In this document: positions 7,296 through 14,961 of the stretch, one piece after another
Layout: the number at the start of each line of letters is the position of its first letter
How positions within the stretch are numbered: position 1 is the first letter of the stretch
From: Gammaproteobacteria bacterium
Lineage (GTDB): Bacteria > Pseudomonadota > Gammaproteobacteria > SZUA-229
Length of the DNA: 14,961 nucleotides
Assembly (NCBI GenBank): GCA_016764035.1
Contig: JAESSQ010000172.1
Location: 1 to 14,961, forward strand
Direction of reading: 5' to 3'
Translations under genes and position numbers: made by a program
The notes under the pieces: generated by a model
The model's input: the letters and a program-made list of their open reading frames with translations, nothing else
Told to the model about the DNA's origin: nothing
The model's database searches: none

Positions 7296-8665
7296 TGGAA
7301 TATATGCCGCTTTATCTTTTCGCCTGCGTCTTCATTTTTTTATTAATCGGTTACCCGGTAGCTTTTACACTGGCAGGTACCGCCTTGATGTTTACTGTTA
7401 TTGGAGAAGCTACCGGTACTTTTGACCCCGCTTTCCTGGAAGCATTACCTAATCGTCTGTACGGCATTATTTCAAACCAAATTCTTATCGCCGTGCCGTT
7501 ATTCGTTTTTATGGGCGTCATGTTAGAGCGCTCAAAAATCGCTGATGAATTATTAATCTCCATGTCACGCTTATTCGGAAGTTTGCGCGGCGGTCTTGGC
7601 ATTTCCGTGGTACTGGTTGGCACCCTGCTCGCTGCCAGTACCGGTATCGTCGGCGCGACCGTCGTTACCATGGGGCTGTTGTCATTGCCCACCATGTTAA
7701 AACAAGGTTATGACCCAAAAATTTCTACCGGTATCATCTGCGCCTCGGGCACACTTGGGCAAATTATTCCGCCATCTATCGTGCTGGTTTTGCTCGGCGA
7801 TGTATTATCCAATGCTTATCAACAAGCACAGCTGGACATGGGTATTTTTTCTCCAGAAACCATTTCAGTTGGTGACCTATTCATCGGTGCGTTAATCCCT
7901 GGTTTATTACTGGTGACGTTATATATACTGTATATCGTCGGTGTGGCTTTGTTTAACAAAGACGCCATGCCCGCGGCAGACGATAGTTTTAGTTACGATG
8001 CACAACTATTTCATAGTGTTGTTAAACATTTGATACCGCCTCTGGCTTTAATCCTTGCCGTACTCGGTTCTATTATTGTCGGCCTGGCGACGCCCACCGA
8101 AGCTGCGGCTATCGGCGCCGTTGGCGCCATGCTTCTCGCCAAAACAAAAAACCGCTTAAACCTTAAAACCTTGCAAGAAGTTGTTCGCAGTACCACACGC
8201 ATCAGCTGCATGGTGTTCATGATCTTGATTGGCGCCGCCTTATTTTCATTAGTGTTTCGTGGTTTCGAAGGCGACGAATTAATACAGGAAATTCTGGGTG
8301 ACTTAGGCGGTGGTAAATACCGTGCACTGTTAGCCGTAATGCTGGTGATGTTTTTGTTGGGTTTTGTGCTGGACTTCATCGAAATTACTTTTGTTATCGT
8401 ACCCATCGTAGGGCCGGTATTGCTTGGCATGGGCATTGACCCGGTATGGCTGGGCATATTGATAGCAATCAACCTGCAGACTTCATTTCTCACGCCACCG
8501 TTTGGTTTTGCGCTATTTTACCTGCGTGGCGTAGCGCCTCCTGAAATAAAAACCACTCAGATATATCGAGGCGTCATGCCTTTTATTGTGATACAACTCA
8601 TAGCCATGGCAATGATTGCATACTGGCCAGCGATAGCCACCTGGTTGCCAGGTCAGTTATCTTAG
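7295..8665 (+). CDS. dctM: TRAP transporter large membrane subunit (DctM family)
   Basis: The product has 456 residues and is almost entirely hydrophobic helices, with about a dozen membrane segments as expected for the transport subunit of TRAP systems. Family features are the IAVPLFVFMGVMLERS segment, the STGIVGATVVTMG re-entrant region near residues 110-125, and the SGTLGQIIPPSIVLVLLGD segment near 150-168. Towards the C-terminus are the ATPTEAAAIGAVGA and TPPFGFALFYLRG motifs. It resembles, to my eye, the subgroup labelled mannitol/chloroaromatic TRAP permeases, but that label does not fix a substrate. The start overlaps the dctQ stop by one base and has AGGTGAG upstream as a good ribosome site. 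It is complete. No DctP gene lies between thrB and the next gene, so the solute receptor must be encoded elsewhere. Confidence 0.94.
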   Translation: MEYMPLYLFACVFIFLLIGYPVAFTLAGTALMFTVIGEATGTFDPAFLEALPNRLYGIISNQILIAVPLFVFMGVMLERSKIADELLISMSRLFGSLRGGLGISVVLVGTLLAASTGIVGATVVTMGLLSLPTMLKQGYDPKISTGIICASGTLGQIIPPSIVLVLLGDVLSNAYQQAQLDMGIFSPETISVGDLFIGALIPGLLLVTLYILYIVGVALFNKDAMPAADDSFSYDAQLFHSVVKHLIPPLALILAVLGSIIVGLATPTEAAAIGAVGAMLLAKTKNRLNLKTLQEVVRSTTRISCMVFMILIGAALFSLVFRGFEGDELIQEILGDLGGGKYRALLAVMLVMFLLGFVLDFIEITFVIVPIVGPVLLGMGIDPVWLGILIAINLQTSFLTPPFGFALFYLRGVAPPEIKTTQIYRGVMPFIVIQLIAMAMIAYWPAIATWLPGQLS

Positions 8666-8756
8666 ATAAATAAACGTTTCAACTTGCTCATAATGCGTAT
8701 TAAAGCAAGAATAGTAAATGAAAAATATCGCAAAATACTAATCAACAGGGCAGGTC

Positions 8757-9245
8757 ATGGTCGATAAAAAACTCTTCGAAGGTTTAGCCAGCAGACTGTA
8801 TTTTTCACAGCATGGACTGGCGGTAGACAAAACTGAAAATGCAAACCGCCCCCTTTCCAAGCTCGGCATAGAACAAACTAACGTCATTGCAAAACAACTG
8901 CTTATCGCTGATGTGTCTATATCTAGCGTCACACATAGTGGAAAATGTCGCGCCGAGCAAAGCGCTGAAATATTCGCCAACAACCTTAGCAACCAGGCCG
9001 TTTCTGTTAGCGAATATTTATCACCAAACAATGATGTGCGTTTACTTTTGCCACACTTAACAACTGATAACGCGCTATATATCGGACACCTGCCGCATTT
9101 AGCCAAGCTGGTTGCTTATTTGGTCACCGGTGACGAAAACCATAACATCATCCGTTTTCAGAACAGTGCCATTGTCTGTTTAGAAAAAAATCAGAAGCGC
9201 TATCATGTGGAATGGTATCTGACACCCAACATGAAAACGGCTTAA
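8757..9245 (+). CDS. sixA: SixA-family phosphohistidine phosphatase with QHG catalytic motif
   Basis: The product has 162 residues of the short histidine-phosphatase family. The active-site strand is LYFSQHG (14-20) with H19 as the expected phospho-accepting histidine. RPLSKLG follows at 31-37, HSGKCRAEQSA at 60-70 supplies R65, and IGHLPHL at 109-115 supplies H111. This order and length match SixA, which in E. coli dephosphorylates histidine-phosphorylated proteins (first described for ArcB, later for the nitrogen PTS). The usual RHG arginine is replaced by Gln18. I believe QHG variants exist in related proteins, so this may mark a subfamily rather than loss of activity. A CAGGG/CAGG stretch lies just upstream of the ATG. 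It is followed by plsB after 12 bases, so the two are probably co-transcribed. Confidence 0.85.
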   Translation: MVDKKLFEGLASRLYFSQHGLAVDKTENANRPLSKLGIEQTNVIAKQLLIADVSISSVTHSGKCRAEQSAEIFANNLSNQAVSVSEYLSPNNDVRLLLPHLTTDNALYIGHLPHLAKLVAYLVTGDENHNIIRFQNSAIVCLEKNQKRYHVEWYLTPNMKTA

Positions 9246-9257
9246 CTGATATTTTTC

Positions 9258-11741
9258 ATGAAGCTTACCTCGTTATTAAACTATCTCGCACAAAAGCTAC
9301 TTTACCTATGGATAAACACAGACGTTACGCGCGTAGGTGAGCTATCTGCTGATAACAAAAATATTATTGTCTATGTTATGGCGTCTCGTTCATGGACTGA
9401 TTTATTGGTACTGGAACAAGAATGTAAATCTTTAGACTTCAAAACACCACTATCGCACATCAATGACGAACGATTAAAAACCTGGCACAGTGTTTACACC
9501 ATCGCACCGGCACAACCCCTTAAAGACTGGTTACAGCAAAAAACAAAACACTCAAAGATGCTGTGCGCACTGCATCAGGCATTACTTGAATACCCTGATA
9601 TCGACATACACTTTATTCCCGTCACTATCTTCTGGGGTCGGCCAGTATTAAAACAAAAACACTGGTTACGCGTTCTATTTTCAGAAACATGGGGTTTCGC
9701 CGGACGCACGCGTCGATTTTTTACCATTTTGTTTAATGGTAAAAATACCCTGGTGCAACTCTCATCCACTATTTCCTTCCGCGATGTTCTCAGTAATGCC
9801 GATAAAGATAGCGACAGTATCGATGAGATTCAAGGGTTACTATCCCGGCGCTTAATAGAAATAAAAAGCGCAACGCTAGGACCTGACATCTCTCATCGAC
9901 GCGTACTGGTTCGTCAATTATTAGAAAATAAAACGATTAAAAAAGCCATTCAACAACGACAGGAAAAAGATAACATCACACAATACCAGGCAACAAAAAT
10001 TGCAGACAATTACCTTAATGAAATCGTCGCTGATCGAAGTTACATCACGATTCAAATCTTTCAACGTGTCTTAACTGCCTTCTGGAATAAATTCTACTCA
10101 GGTATCGATGTACACTTCAGCGATCAACTTAAACAACTGGCTTTAGATCACGAGCTTGTTTATGTCCCCTGCCATCGCAGCCACATCGATTATCTTTTGC
10201 TTTCATATGTAATACATAAAGAAGGTCTGGCGATTCCTTATATCGCTGCCGGCAGAAATCTCAACATGCCTGTTATTGGTTCATTGTTAAGAAAAGGCGG
10301 TGCATTTTTTATCCGTCGCAGCTTTAGAGACAACCCTTTGTATTCCACAGTGATGTTTGAATACCTTGCCTCTCAACTCGCCATGGGTATGCCGATCGAA
10401 TACTTTGTTGAAGGCGGGCGCAGCCGAACAGGTCGCTTGCTGCAACCAAAGCCAGGTATGTTAGCAATGACCATCAGAGCTTTCTTAAAGTACCCTAATC
10501 GACCCATCGCTTTTATACCGGTCTATATCGGTTATGAAAAAATGATTGAAGGTAAAGCGTATCTTGCTGAACTTAAAGGTGATGATAAAAAATCTGAAAC
10601 CTTGCTCGGTTCTATACGCTCCTTTTTTAAAATACGTGGTTTTTACGGACGCGTCACAACTAATTTTGGCCAACCTGTTTTCTTACGGGACATATTAAAC
10701 GCTAACGCCCCCGAGTGGAGCACGCAACCTTATGATGATGAAAACCGTCCTGCCTGGTTACGACCGACGGTTGCGCAGACAGCTCAACAAGTCATGCAAA
10801 ACATCAATGCCTGCTGTGACGTAAACGCAGTAAACCTGGTAGCAACCGCCTTGCTTGCTGCGCAAAACCAAACTATGGATGAAGGCGAACTGATACGCAA
10901 CCTGTCTTTCTATGTAAAGTTAACAACACGTATAAATTATTCTACGTCAGTTACGCAAACGACGCGTGAACCCTTAGAGCAGATACATCACGCCGAAGCA
11001 CTTGGACTCGTTCACCGAAAAAAACATGCCATGGGCGATTTTATTTATCTAGATGAATCACATGCCATTTTATTAACCTACTACAGAAATAACACATTGC
11101 ACCTGTTCGTGATGCCATCATTAATCGCCTGCTGCTTTACCAATGCGCACACGCTAGACCGTGAAACCATTTATCAATACATAAAGATCATTTACCCATT
11201 TATAAAAGCAGAGTTTTTCTTACCCTGGCCAGCAAGTAAAATTGAAAAGGTCATCGACAACTTACTGTCCGAACTTTCTGCATCTAAACACCTTGATACC
11301 TCAAAAACAGATACCTTTATAAGGCCCCCTCTAAGTACGGAGCAACACGCCCAGCTCACATCGCTCGCGCAAATAATTTCACCGGTGCTTGAGCTGTATT
11401 ACATGATTTTTGCCTTGCTCGCCGAAAGTGGCTCTAACACGTTATCAAGAGAACGCCTTGATAAATTATGCTACCTGATGGCGCAGAGACTTTCTCTCAT
11501 GTACGAGAACAACTCGCCTGATTTTTTTGACAAACGCTTAATTGCTAACTTTATTAATTCTTTAATAGACTTTAACTATGTAACCGTCAACGACACGGAT
11601 AAATTAGACATTAGTGAAGAAGCCATAATAAAAGGCAGGCAAGCACGACGCTTATTAAACAAAAATATGCAGTACAATATCTTGCAAATGTTACGCACGT
11701 CAAAGCAAGAGAAATTAACTAACCACAATGAACATGACTAA
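9258..11741 (+). CDS. plsB: Glycerol-3-phosphate 1-O-acyltransferase PlsB
   Basis: The 827-residue product matches the large membrane-bound acyltransferase that makes 1-acyl-glycerol-3-phosphate from acyl-ACP or acyl-CoA, the first step of phospholipid synthesis, at the inner membrane. All four acyltransferase blocks are present: HRSHID with H306 and D311 (the HX4D catalytic pair), GAFFIRRSF at about 348-356, FVEGGRSRTG at 383-392 (glycerol-phosphate binding) and IAFIPVYIGYE at 417-427. The long N- and C-terminal regions are normal for PlsB, as against the short PlsY/PlsC type. The ATG at 9258 has no clear Shine-Dalgarno site, so translation may be coupled to the upstream phosphatase gene. 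The next gene starts only two bases after its stop. Nothing is truncated and no key residue is missing. Confidence 0.96.
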   Translation: MKLTSLLNYLAQKLLYLWINTDVTRVGELSADNKNIIVYVMASRSWTDLLVLEQECKSLDFKTPLSHINDERLKTWHSVYTIAPAQPLKDWLQQKTKHSKMLCALHQALLEYPDIDIHFIPVTIFWGRPVLKQKHWLRVLFSETWGFAGRTRRFFTILFNGKNTLVQLSSTISFRDVLSNADKDSDSIDEIQGLLSRRLIEIKSATLGPDISHRRVLVRQLLENKTIKKAIQQRQEKDNITQYQATKIADNYLNEIVADRSYITIQIFQRVLTAFWNKFYSGIDVHFSDQLKQLALDHELVYVPCHRSHIDYLLLSYVIHKEGLAIPYIAAGRNLNMPVIGSLLRKGGAFFIRRSFRDNPLYSTVMFEYLASQLAMGMPIEYFVEGGRSRTGRLLQPKPGMLAMTIRAFLKYPNRPIAFIPVYIGYEKMIEGKAYLAELKGDDKKSETLLGSIRSFFKIRGFYGRVTTNFGQPVFLRDILNANAPEWSTQPYDDENRPAWLRPTVAQTAQQVMQNINACCDVNAVNLVATALLAAQNQTMDEGELIRNLSFYVKLTTRINYSTSVTQTTREPLEQIHHAEALGLVHRKKHAMGDFIYLDESHAILLTYYRNNTLHLFVMPSLIACCFTNAHTLDRETIYQYIKIIYPFIKAEFFLPWPASKIEKVIDNLLSELSASKHLDTSKTDTFIRPPLSTEQHAQLTSLAQIISPVLELYYMIFALLAESGSNTLSRERLDKLCYLMAQRLSLMYENNSPDFFDKRLIANFINSLIDFNYVTVNDTDKLDISEEAIIKGRQARRLLNKNMQYNILQMLRTSKQEKLTNHNEHD

Positions 11742-11743
11742 AT

Positions 11744-13852
11744 ATGCCATCGACACAAACCAATAGCCACTTGACTCAGCTACGACAACTTTATCGGTCA
11801 AATCCGTGGAAAGCTCGTTTTATTATCGCGGCGCTGGTCTTCGTTTTATTGTTAACCAGCATACGCTTGTTATTACCTCAAACCATCATATACAACGCCA
11901 CCTCCTGGCTTAAACAACAAAATATCGATGCTTCTATAGAATCCATTAACATCAACCTGTTCAACGGCACCATCTCACTGCTAAATGCGAAAGGCAGCAA
12001 GAACGATAAACCGTTATTCAATATTGGTCTCATCGATATACACTGGCACTGGTCACCGTTATCCGAGAAAACCATCGCTGTCACCAAGGTCGTACTTGAT
12101 GGAATAAGCGTCAACATCGAACAGTACAACGATGCCATTATTGTAGGCGGTGTCAATATTTCGCTTGACCACCCTTTAGAAGAAAATATAGAAAGCCTGG
12201 ATAACACAGACGAAACCCATACATCATGGGCAGCGACATTAGATGAAATCGTCGTTAGCGATATCAATATTTGTTATTTACAACACCAATCTATTCTTAC
12301 GAAAGCACAAGAACAAAATAAAGTGCTCGATTATTGTTTAGCGCTGAAAAAAATGTCATGGGACGGCAGCATCAATTACGCTACTGACAAAAACTTGGTG
12401 GCGTCAGAAATCATTCCCGTTTCAACCGCCGGTGATTTTTCTATCAACGGACTTAGCATTACTGACAACAAACTGGATAAAAAATTAATAACATTACTAA
12501 ACACCGATTTTAATAATGTCACTACCACAGGCTTAAACGATATACATATCAAAGAAATAATTTTAAAAAATCTTTCTGCACTACAACGTAGCAACAATGC
12601 TGATGATACGACCGTGGCCTTTTCCAATCTAACCATCGAAGATTTCAATTATTCTGCGGACAGTGTATCCATTGATACTGTAAACCTAAACGGACTTAAA
12701 GCACATGTTTCGATTAACAAAAACGGTAAACTCGAACACAGTAAATGGCTAAAACATGACAACACCAAAGCCACTACAAAAAAACTACCTGCAACCAATA
12801 ACAAACCTTTAACTATTTCATTAAACGAAATTGTTATTGCGTCCAACAAACAAATATTATTTACTGATAACAGCACTGTGCCCGTAACCAAAGCTGGATT
12901 GCAAGAATTATTATTTACTGCAAGCAAGTTATACACAGACAAGCCCTCGACTATCAGCGCATTCAAGCTGTCTGCACGAACAACGCGCCACAGCACTATC
13001 GATATGGAAGGCACTACAAAACTTTTTGCCAAAAAAATCTCTTTTGATGCCAACGGCAATCTAAAAGGATTTGACCTACGTGCGGCATCTCCCGCAGCAA
13101 AAAAAGCCATTGGTCATATTATAAAAAGCGGACAGATGGATGCAGATATAAAGCTCTTTGCTAAAGAAGGTGTGCTCGATAGTAATATCGCGCAGTCACT
13201 GTACCACTTCAACATCAAAGCAGAGAGCAAACAGGACGCTGATAAGCTTGATAAAAAATTTGGTATGCCACTAAATCAGACATTGGTTTTATTACGCGAC
13301 GAAGATGACAGTATTCATTTGGATATCCCTGTCACTGGCGATGTTTCTAAACCAAACTTCAACCCCATGGATGCAATTATAAAGGCCACATCGAAAGCCG
13401 CCACGGTTACATTAATAACTTTTTATACGCCTTATGGCCTTATCTATGCAGGTGGTAACATTCTATTTGATCTCGCCACCGCGATGAACTTTGACCCTGT
13501 TGAATTCTCAGCCGGTAAAACCGAACTGGACAATAACGGTAAAGAGCAACTTGATAAGTTATCAAAACTTATGACCGAAAAACCACAGATACGTCTAACG
13601 TTATGCGGTATAACAAATAATAAGGATGTTTTGTCACTGTTTCCTAACTTAAAAGAAAAACAGGATGAAGATAATTTACAACTCTCTAAAGAACAGTCTT
13701 TGGCCGTGTTACAACTTTCACAGCAACGACAAATAAACAGCAAAAATTATTTAATTAAAGAATCAAGCATCAATCATGCTCGACTTATATTGTGTACGCC
13801 TGAGCATCAAAAAGACGATGATGCCATTTCAGGTGTGGAAATAAACATATAA
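11744..13852 (+). CDS. DUF748 / AsmA-like envelope protein
   Basis: The 702-residue product has a single N-terminal membrane anchor (about residues 24-45, after basic residues) and then a long periplasmic region of repeating short beta strands rich in Asn, Asp, Ser and Thr. The early block (residues ~60-110) with DIHWHWSPLSEKTIAVTKVVLDG is the usual opening of DUF748/AsmA-like proteins. The region from about 360 to 590, with LNEIVIASNKQILFTD, NFNPMDAIIKA and FSAGKTELD, is typical of DUF748. The last segment from residue 588 resembles an OmpA-like ELD..G...L..L...L...P motif. AsmA-superfamily members are proposed to form hydrophobic grooves carrying phospholipids between membranes. With plsB two bases upstream, a role in phospholipid handling or envelope homeostasis is plausible but inferred. 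Four cysteines are scattered along the chain. Confidence 0.8.
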   Translation: MPSTQTNSHLTQLRQLYRSNPWKARFIIAALVFVLLLTSIRLLLPQTIIYNATSWLKQQNIDASIESININLFNGTISLLNAKGSKNDKPLFNIGLIDIHWHWSPLSEKTIAVTKVVLDGISVNIEQYNDAIIVGGVNISLDHPLEENIESLDNTDETHTSWAATLDEIVVSDINICYLQHQSILTKAQEQNKVLDYCLALKKMSWDGSINYATDKNLVASEIIPVSTAGDFSINGLSITDNKLDKKLITLLNTDFNNVTTTGLNDIHIKEIILKNLSALQRSNNADDTTVAFSNLTIEDFNYSADSVSIDTVNLNGLKAHVSINKNGKLEHSKWLKHDNTKATTKKLPATNNKPLTISLNEIVIASNKQILFTDNSTVPVTKAGLQELLFTASKLYTDKPSTISAFKLSARTTRHSTIDMEGTTKLFAKKISFDANGNLKGFDLRAASPAAKKAIGHIIKSGQMDADIKLFAKEGVLDSNIAQSLYHFNIKAESKQDADKLDKKFGMPLNQTLVLLRDEDDSIHLDIPVTGDVSKPNFNPMDAIIKATSKAATVTLITFYTPYGLIYAGGNILFDLATAMNFDPVEFSAGKTELDNNGKEQLDKLSKLMTEKPQIRLTLCGITNNKDVLSLFPNLKEKQDEDNLQLSKEQSLAVLQLSQQRQINSKNYLIKESSINHARLILCTPEHQKDDDAISGVEINI

Positions 13853-13861
13853 ACGATATTA

Positions 13862-13871
13862 GTTTATAAAC
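13862..13871. repeat. 10-bp palindrome between convergent stops
   Basis: GTTTATAAAC is a perfect palindrome in the 25-base gap between the DUF748 gene and the histidine kinase gene. It is too short and AT-rich to be a convincing terminator, and no T-run follows on either side. Confidence 0.25.
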
Positions 13872-13877
13872 TCACAG

Positions 13878-14961
13878 CTAGTCACTATCAAGTATCGCTC
13901 TAACGCGTTTAGCTAGCTCGGACAAGCCATACGGCTTAAGTAATATATCTGAAGAAAAACTCGATTTCACATCGCCTATCTCTGTTTTTGATGCATAACC
14001 GGAGGCCAGAATCACTTTGAGGTTGGGACGATTTTCTATCGCTTGCTCAGCCAGCTCATAACCATTCATGCCACCAGGCATCAACACATCTGTGATAAGC
14101 AGAGCTATATCTGGTTCCTCGGCTAGTAGTACTAATGCCTGCTTAGCATTTGTCGCTATCAGCACTCGATACGCTAACGCTTCTAATGTTTCTTGCGCTA
14201 ATTCCAGCAACATTTCTTCATCATCAACAACTAAAATGACTTCTTGGCCACGCGGTAAATTTTCTGTTTGCAAAGCTTGTATTTCTGTCGTTTGAATTTC
14301 ACCCTCACACTTAGGAAGATAAATTCTAAATGTCGTACCAACATTACGTTCAGAAAAAACTTTAATAAAACCGCCACTACGATTCACAAAACCAAACACC
14401 ATCGCCAGCCCAAGACCTGTGCCTTTACCTTGCTCTTTAGTAGTAAAAAATGGTTCGAAAATACGCTTCTGTTGCTCTATTGTTATACCCTCGCCTGAGT
14501 CGCAAACAGATAACACCACGTATTTACCAGGGTTCATATCTGGATCAAGTTTAAGCCTTTCATTATCGAGCACGCAGTTTTCAGTTTTTAGGATAAGGCG
14601 CCCACTCCCAGACATGGCATCACGTGCGTTCAATATCAAATTTATCAAGGTATCCTGAAAATCACCCTGATCAATAGCAACATGCCACAAATTTGTGTGT
14701 AATTGATGCACGACGTCTATCTGTGGTGTCACAGTACGCGCAAGCAAATTATCCATATCGGTTATTAACGTATTGATATTTGTTATTTGCTGCTGTTGGG
14801 CTTTACTGCGGGAAAAACCAAGTAATTGTTTGGTCAAATCAGCAGCTCGTTTAGCTGATTGCTCAATAGTTTCAATACGTTTTATCGCGCCACTGTGGTT
14901 AGTTAACTCTGCTTTTAACAGGCTAAGATTACCGATAACGATGGCAAGAATATTATTAAAG
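13878..14961 (-). CDS. Hybrid sensor histidine kinase, C-terminal part (cut by window end)
   Basis: The frame is open to the right edge, giving 360 residues; a TTG at 14837 is not a credible start because coding sequence continues upstream. The visible protein begins FNNILAIVIGNLSLL, which matches the residues right after the phospho-accepting His in the HDFNN-type HisKA box, so that histidine lies just outside. The ATP-binding domain has the N box NLILNARDAM, G1 DSGEGI, the F box FEPFFTTK and G2 GKGTGLGLA. After a short linker a receiver domain follows, with acidic VVDDEE, the phospho-accepting Asp in LLITDVLMPGGMNG and the conserved Lys in LLKPY. The sensor part is not in the window, so the signal is unknown. 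No separate regulator gene is visible. It converges on the DUF748 gene with 25 bases between stops. Confidence 0.92.
   Translation of the reverse strand, partial: FNNILAIVIGNLSLLKAELTNHSGAIKRIETIEQSAKRAADLTKQLLGFSRSKAQQQQITNINTLITDMDNLLARTVTPQIDVVHQLHTNLWHVAIDQGDFQDTLINLILNARDAMSGSGRLILKTENCVLDNERLKLDPDMNPGKYVVLSVCDSGEGITIEQQKRIFEPFFTTKEQGKGTGLGLAMVFGFVNRSGGFIKVFSERNVGTTFRIYLPKCEGEIQTTEIQALQTENLPRGQEVILVVDDEEMLLELAQETLEALAYRVLIATNAKQALVLLAEEPDIALLITDVLMPGGMNGYELAEQAIENRPNLKVILASGYASKTEIGDVKSSFSSDILLKPYGLSELAKRVRAILDSD

Noticed and set aside
8011..8493. A 160-codon open frame on the minus strand inside dctM
   Set aside because: It is antisense to a well-conserved membrane protein gene, low in complexity and resembles no family; a shadow of codon bias.
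8683..8709. Inverted repeat CTTGCT / AGCAAG after dctM as a terminator
   Set aside because: Only six pairs around a 15-nt loop and no T-run follows in either direction.
12649..13110. A 153-codon minus-strand frame inside the DUF748 gene
   Set aside because: It overlaps a coherent coding frame, shows no domain or ribosome site, and its hydrophobic runs come from reading codons backwards.
14837..14961. A TTG at 14837 as the start of a short kinase
   Set aside because: The same frame continues upstream to the edge and encodes the conserved FNN helix of the HisKA domain, so the gene is cut by the window rather than short.

Overview
The window looks like chromosomal DNA from a gammaproteobacterium with moderate to low GC. 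The block cytochrome c4 / engB / polA / thrB is, from family knowledge, a conserved core neighbourhood in Pseudomonas-like and related Gammaproteobacteria. PlsB-type glycerol-3-phosphate acyltransferase, SixA and a Pol I with an intact proofreading domain fit the same group. I cannot name a family or genus. I see no tRNA, rRNA, CRISPR array, transposase or phage gene.

Left part (1-5780). A cytochrome c4 gene cut by the window edge is transcribed leftward, divergently from engB (YihA/YsxC ribosome-assembly GTPase). About 1.6 kb separates engB from polA, which points back towards engB. That interval holds two things. First, a leftward hairpin with a long U-run just after the engB stop, preceded by structured DNA and promoter-like boxes on the minus strand. 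This is the position and direction expected of the Spot 42 (spf) / ErsA regulatory RNA that lies between polA and engB in enterobacteria and pseudomonads. Second, a rightward gene for a secreted DUF11-type beta-sandwich protein, whose promoter is overlaid by an 8-bp perfect inverted repeat. polA follows on the minus strand and is complete.

Middle part (5781-9245). thrB (homoserine kinase of the aminoglycoside-phosphotransferase fold) diverges from polA. It is followed at short distance by the two membrane subunits of a TRAP transporter (DctQ and DctM, start and stop overlapping) with no solute-binding protein gene nearby. A SixA-family phosphohistidine phosphatase with a QHG instead of RHG catalytic motif comes next.

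Right part (9258-14961). plsB and a DUF748/AsmA-like envelope protein gene are separated by 2 bases and so are almost certainly co-transcribed. The first step of phospholipid synthesis is thus paired with a candidate inter-membrane lipid-handling protein. Converging on them is the 3' part of a hybrid histidine kinase (HisKA remnant, HATPase, receiver), cut by the right edge just after its presumed phospho-accepting histidine.

The main candidate for something not yet described is the polA-engB small RNA locus with its inserted DUF11 gene. Next come the plsB-DUF748 pairing and the orphan TRAP membrane pair beside thrB.
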